In this document: positions 5,680 to 6,657 of the stretch, piece after piece
Numbering within the stretch: the stretch's first letter is position 1
How the letters are laid out: each line of letters starts with the position of its first letter
From: Calditrichota bacterium
GTDB lineage: Bacteria > Calditrichota > Calditrichia > RBG-13-44-9 > J075
Reading direction: 5' to 3'
DNA length: 6,657 nucleotides
NCBI GenBank assembly: GCA_024275555.1
Contig: JAJRYW010000428.1
Coordinates: forward strand, 1-6,657
Translations under genes and position numbers: made by a program
Notes under the pieces: model-generated
The model's input: only the letters and a program-made list of their open reading frames with translations
Database searches by the model: none
What the model was told of the DNA's origin: nothing

Positions 5680-6597
5680 ATGATAAAGTTCTTAGTTCTG
5701 GCATTCCTGAGCATGGTCTGGGGCACCACCTGGATTGCTATCAAGTACTCGCTGGAGGGCGTCCCGCCGTTTCTGGGAGCCATGCTGCGCTTCCTGGCCG
5801 CCGCTATCTGCCTGTATATCTACGCCCGGGCCCGGGGGATTTCCCTGCGCATTTCCCGGAATGATCTGAAGTACCTGATCCTTTCGGCCATCTTCCTTTA
5901 CCTGCTGGATTACGGTTTAATCTATTGGGGCGAACAATACCTCTACGCCGGCGTCACGGCGATTTTTTTTGCCACCTTTCCCCTCTTTACCGGGGTGGTT
6001 TCCAATTTTTTTTACCGGAACGAGCCCTTCCGCTGGATCACCTTTGCGGCCCTGCTGCTGGGATTCCTGGGGGTGGGAATCATCTTCTACGACCAGTTGC
6101 TGATTACCGAGTTTGACGGAATGATCATCTGGGCCTCGGCGGCCATCATCTTCTCCGCCCTGGCCGCGGCAATTTCTTTAGTGATGGTAAAAGTGCACCT
6201 GGGCCATCTTTCCTCGGTCTCGCTGACCCTGCACCAGATGCTCTGGGGAGTGCTGACCCTGGGGGTGGTCGGGCTGCTGCGCGGGGAGGTTCAGCACATC
6301 GCACTCACTCCCCGGGCCATTGGCGCAGTTCTATACCTGGGGGTATTCGGTTCGGCGCTGGCCTTTGTGCTCTATTACGCCCTGCTGAAAAAGATGAGCG
6401 CTATTACCCTCTCGTATATCATCTACATCACCCCGGTGGTGGCCCTGTTTGCGGGATGGCTGCTGCTGGACGAGCGCATCAGCCTGCGAACCGTCATCGG
6501 CGCGCTGGTAATATTCTCCGGGATTGGCCTCTCGCAATTAAAATTATATTCGGACAGGTCCGCCGGCCGCCGGGTTCTCCCTGACGACCGGCGCTGA
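5680..6597 (+). CDS. EamA/DMT-superfamily membrane transporter
   Basis: This is an inner-membrane protein of 305 residues with about ten hydrophobic segments (roughly 3-22, 30-50, 63-83, 88-112, 118-137, 149-170, 181-200, 214-234, 241-263, 270-287). It is built as two EamA repeats. The first opens with MVWGTTWIAIKY (12-23) and ends near the G-rich segment at 128-137. The second contains the typical pattern SYIIYITPVVALFAGW (245-260) followed by LLLDERIS. Members of this drug/metabolite transporter family export amino acids, metabolites or other small compounds; the substrate cannot be told from sequence. The C-terminal tail (291-305) is short and basic. The frame also allows a TTG start at 5665 (five more residues) with AAGAG nearby. 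I prefer the ATG at 5680 because the first membrane segment then starts directly, as usual. It lies 111 nt after the toxin gene and has no visible functional link to it. Confidence 0.9.
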   Translation: MIKFLVLAFLSMVWGTTWIAIKYSLEGVPPFLGAMLRFLAAAICLYIYARARGISLRISRNDLKYLILSAIFLYLLDYGLIYWGEQYLYAGVTAIFFATFPLFTGVVSNFFYRNEPFRWITFAALLLGFLGVGIIFYDQLLITEFDGMIIWASAAIIFSALAAAISLVMVKVHLGHLSSVSLTLHQMLWGVLTLGVVGLLRGEVQHIALTPRAIGAVLYLGVFGSALAFVLYYALLKKMSAITLSYIIYITPVVALFAGWLLLDERISLRTVIGALVIFSGIGLSQLKLYSDRSAGRRVLPDDRR

Positions 6598-6621
6598 CAA
6601 CGGCGGAAATCTCTGGCCTGT

Positions 6622-6629
6622 AGGAGGAG
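6622..6629 (+). promoter_or_regulatory. Strong Shine-Dalgarno-like sequence near the window end
   Basis: AGGAGGAG at 6622-6629 is a near-ideal ribosome binding sequence on the plus strand. The only start codon after it inside the window is GTG at 6642, 12 nt downstream and slightly far. It begins VRLKP before the sequence ends. A further plus-strand gene may start here, but the window stops too soon to tell. Confidence 0.3.
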
Positions 6630-6657
6630 TTATTCCCACCCGTGCGCCTGAAACCAC

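Overview
The window carries most of a SUF iron-sulfur cluster assembly operon on the minus strand (positions 1-4762). To its right is a gene-poor spacer of about 480 bp rich in repeats. Two plus-strand genes follow: a MazF/PemK-type toxin and an EamA/DMT-family membrane transporter. Base composition looks moderate in GC by eye. The gene order and protein flavour (Rrf2 regulator, then SufB-SufC-SufD-SufS) suggest a free-living bacterium. The FCB/Calditrichota-like groups are possible, but no marker gene here fixes the taxonomy.

SUF operon, read right to left: a strong sigma70-like promoter (TTGACA, 17-bp spacer, TATATT; 4860-4888) stands before an Rrf2-family regulator (4259-4762). sufB (2793-4229), sufC (1975-2739), sufD (607-1935) and the first 200 codons of sufS (1-602, cut by the window edge) follow. 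Gaps between genes are 4 to 53 nt and no internal terminator is visible, so one transcript is likely. SufS removes sulfur from cysteine. SufB, SufC and SufD form the ATP-driven scaffold on which the cluster is built. The Rrf2 protein has four clustered cysteines and probably senses cluster supply. Two related 25-bp boxes lie between the promoter and its start codon. The first is a very good match to the core of the IscR type 1 operator, which points to autoregulation of the whole operon.

Spacer (about 4763-5244): apart from the promoter and boxes it holds a 3.6-copy heptamer repeat and an imperfect 64-bp inverted repeat with several smaller palindromes. It looks like dispersed repeat DNA, not genes.

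Toxin locus (5191-5568): the MazF-like protein is full length from its likely start at 5245, but no antitoxin gene precedes it. Directly upstream, in the same frame and without a stop codon, is a short peptide that looks like the C-terminal tail of a MazE-type antitoxin. The toxin also has glycine where the family usually has its catalytic arginine. The locus therefore appears to be a decayed or rewired toxin-antitoxin module. The transporter (5680-6597) appears intact and unrelated.

I did not find a clearly new multi-gene system. The most unusual spots are the toxin locus and the regulatory region of the suf operon.
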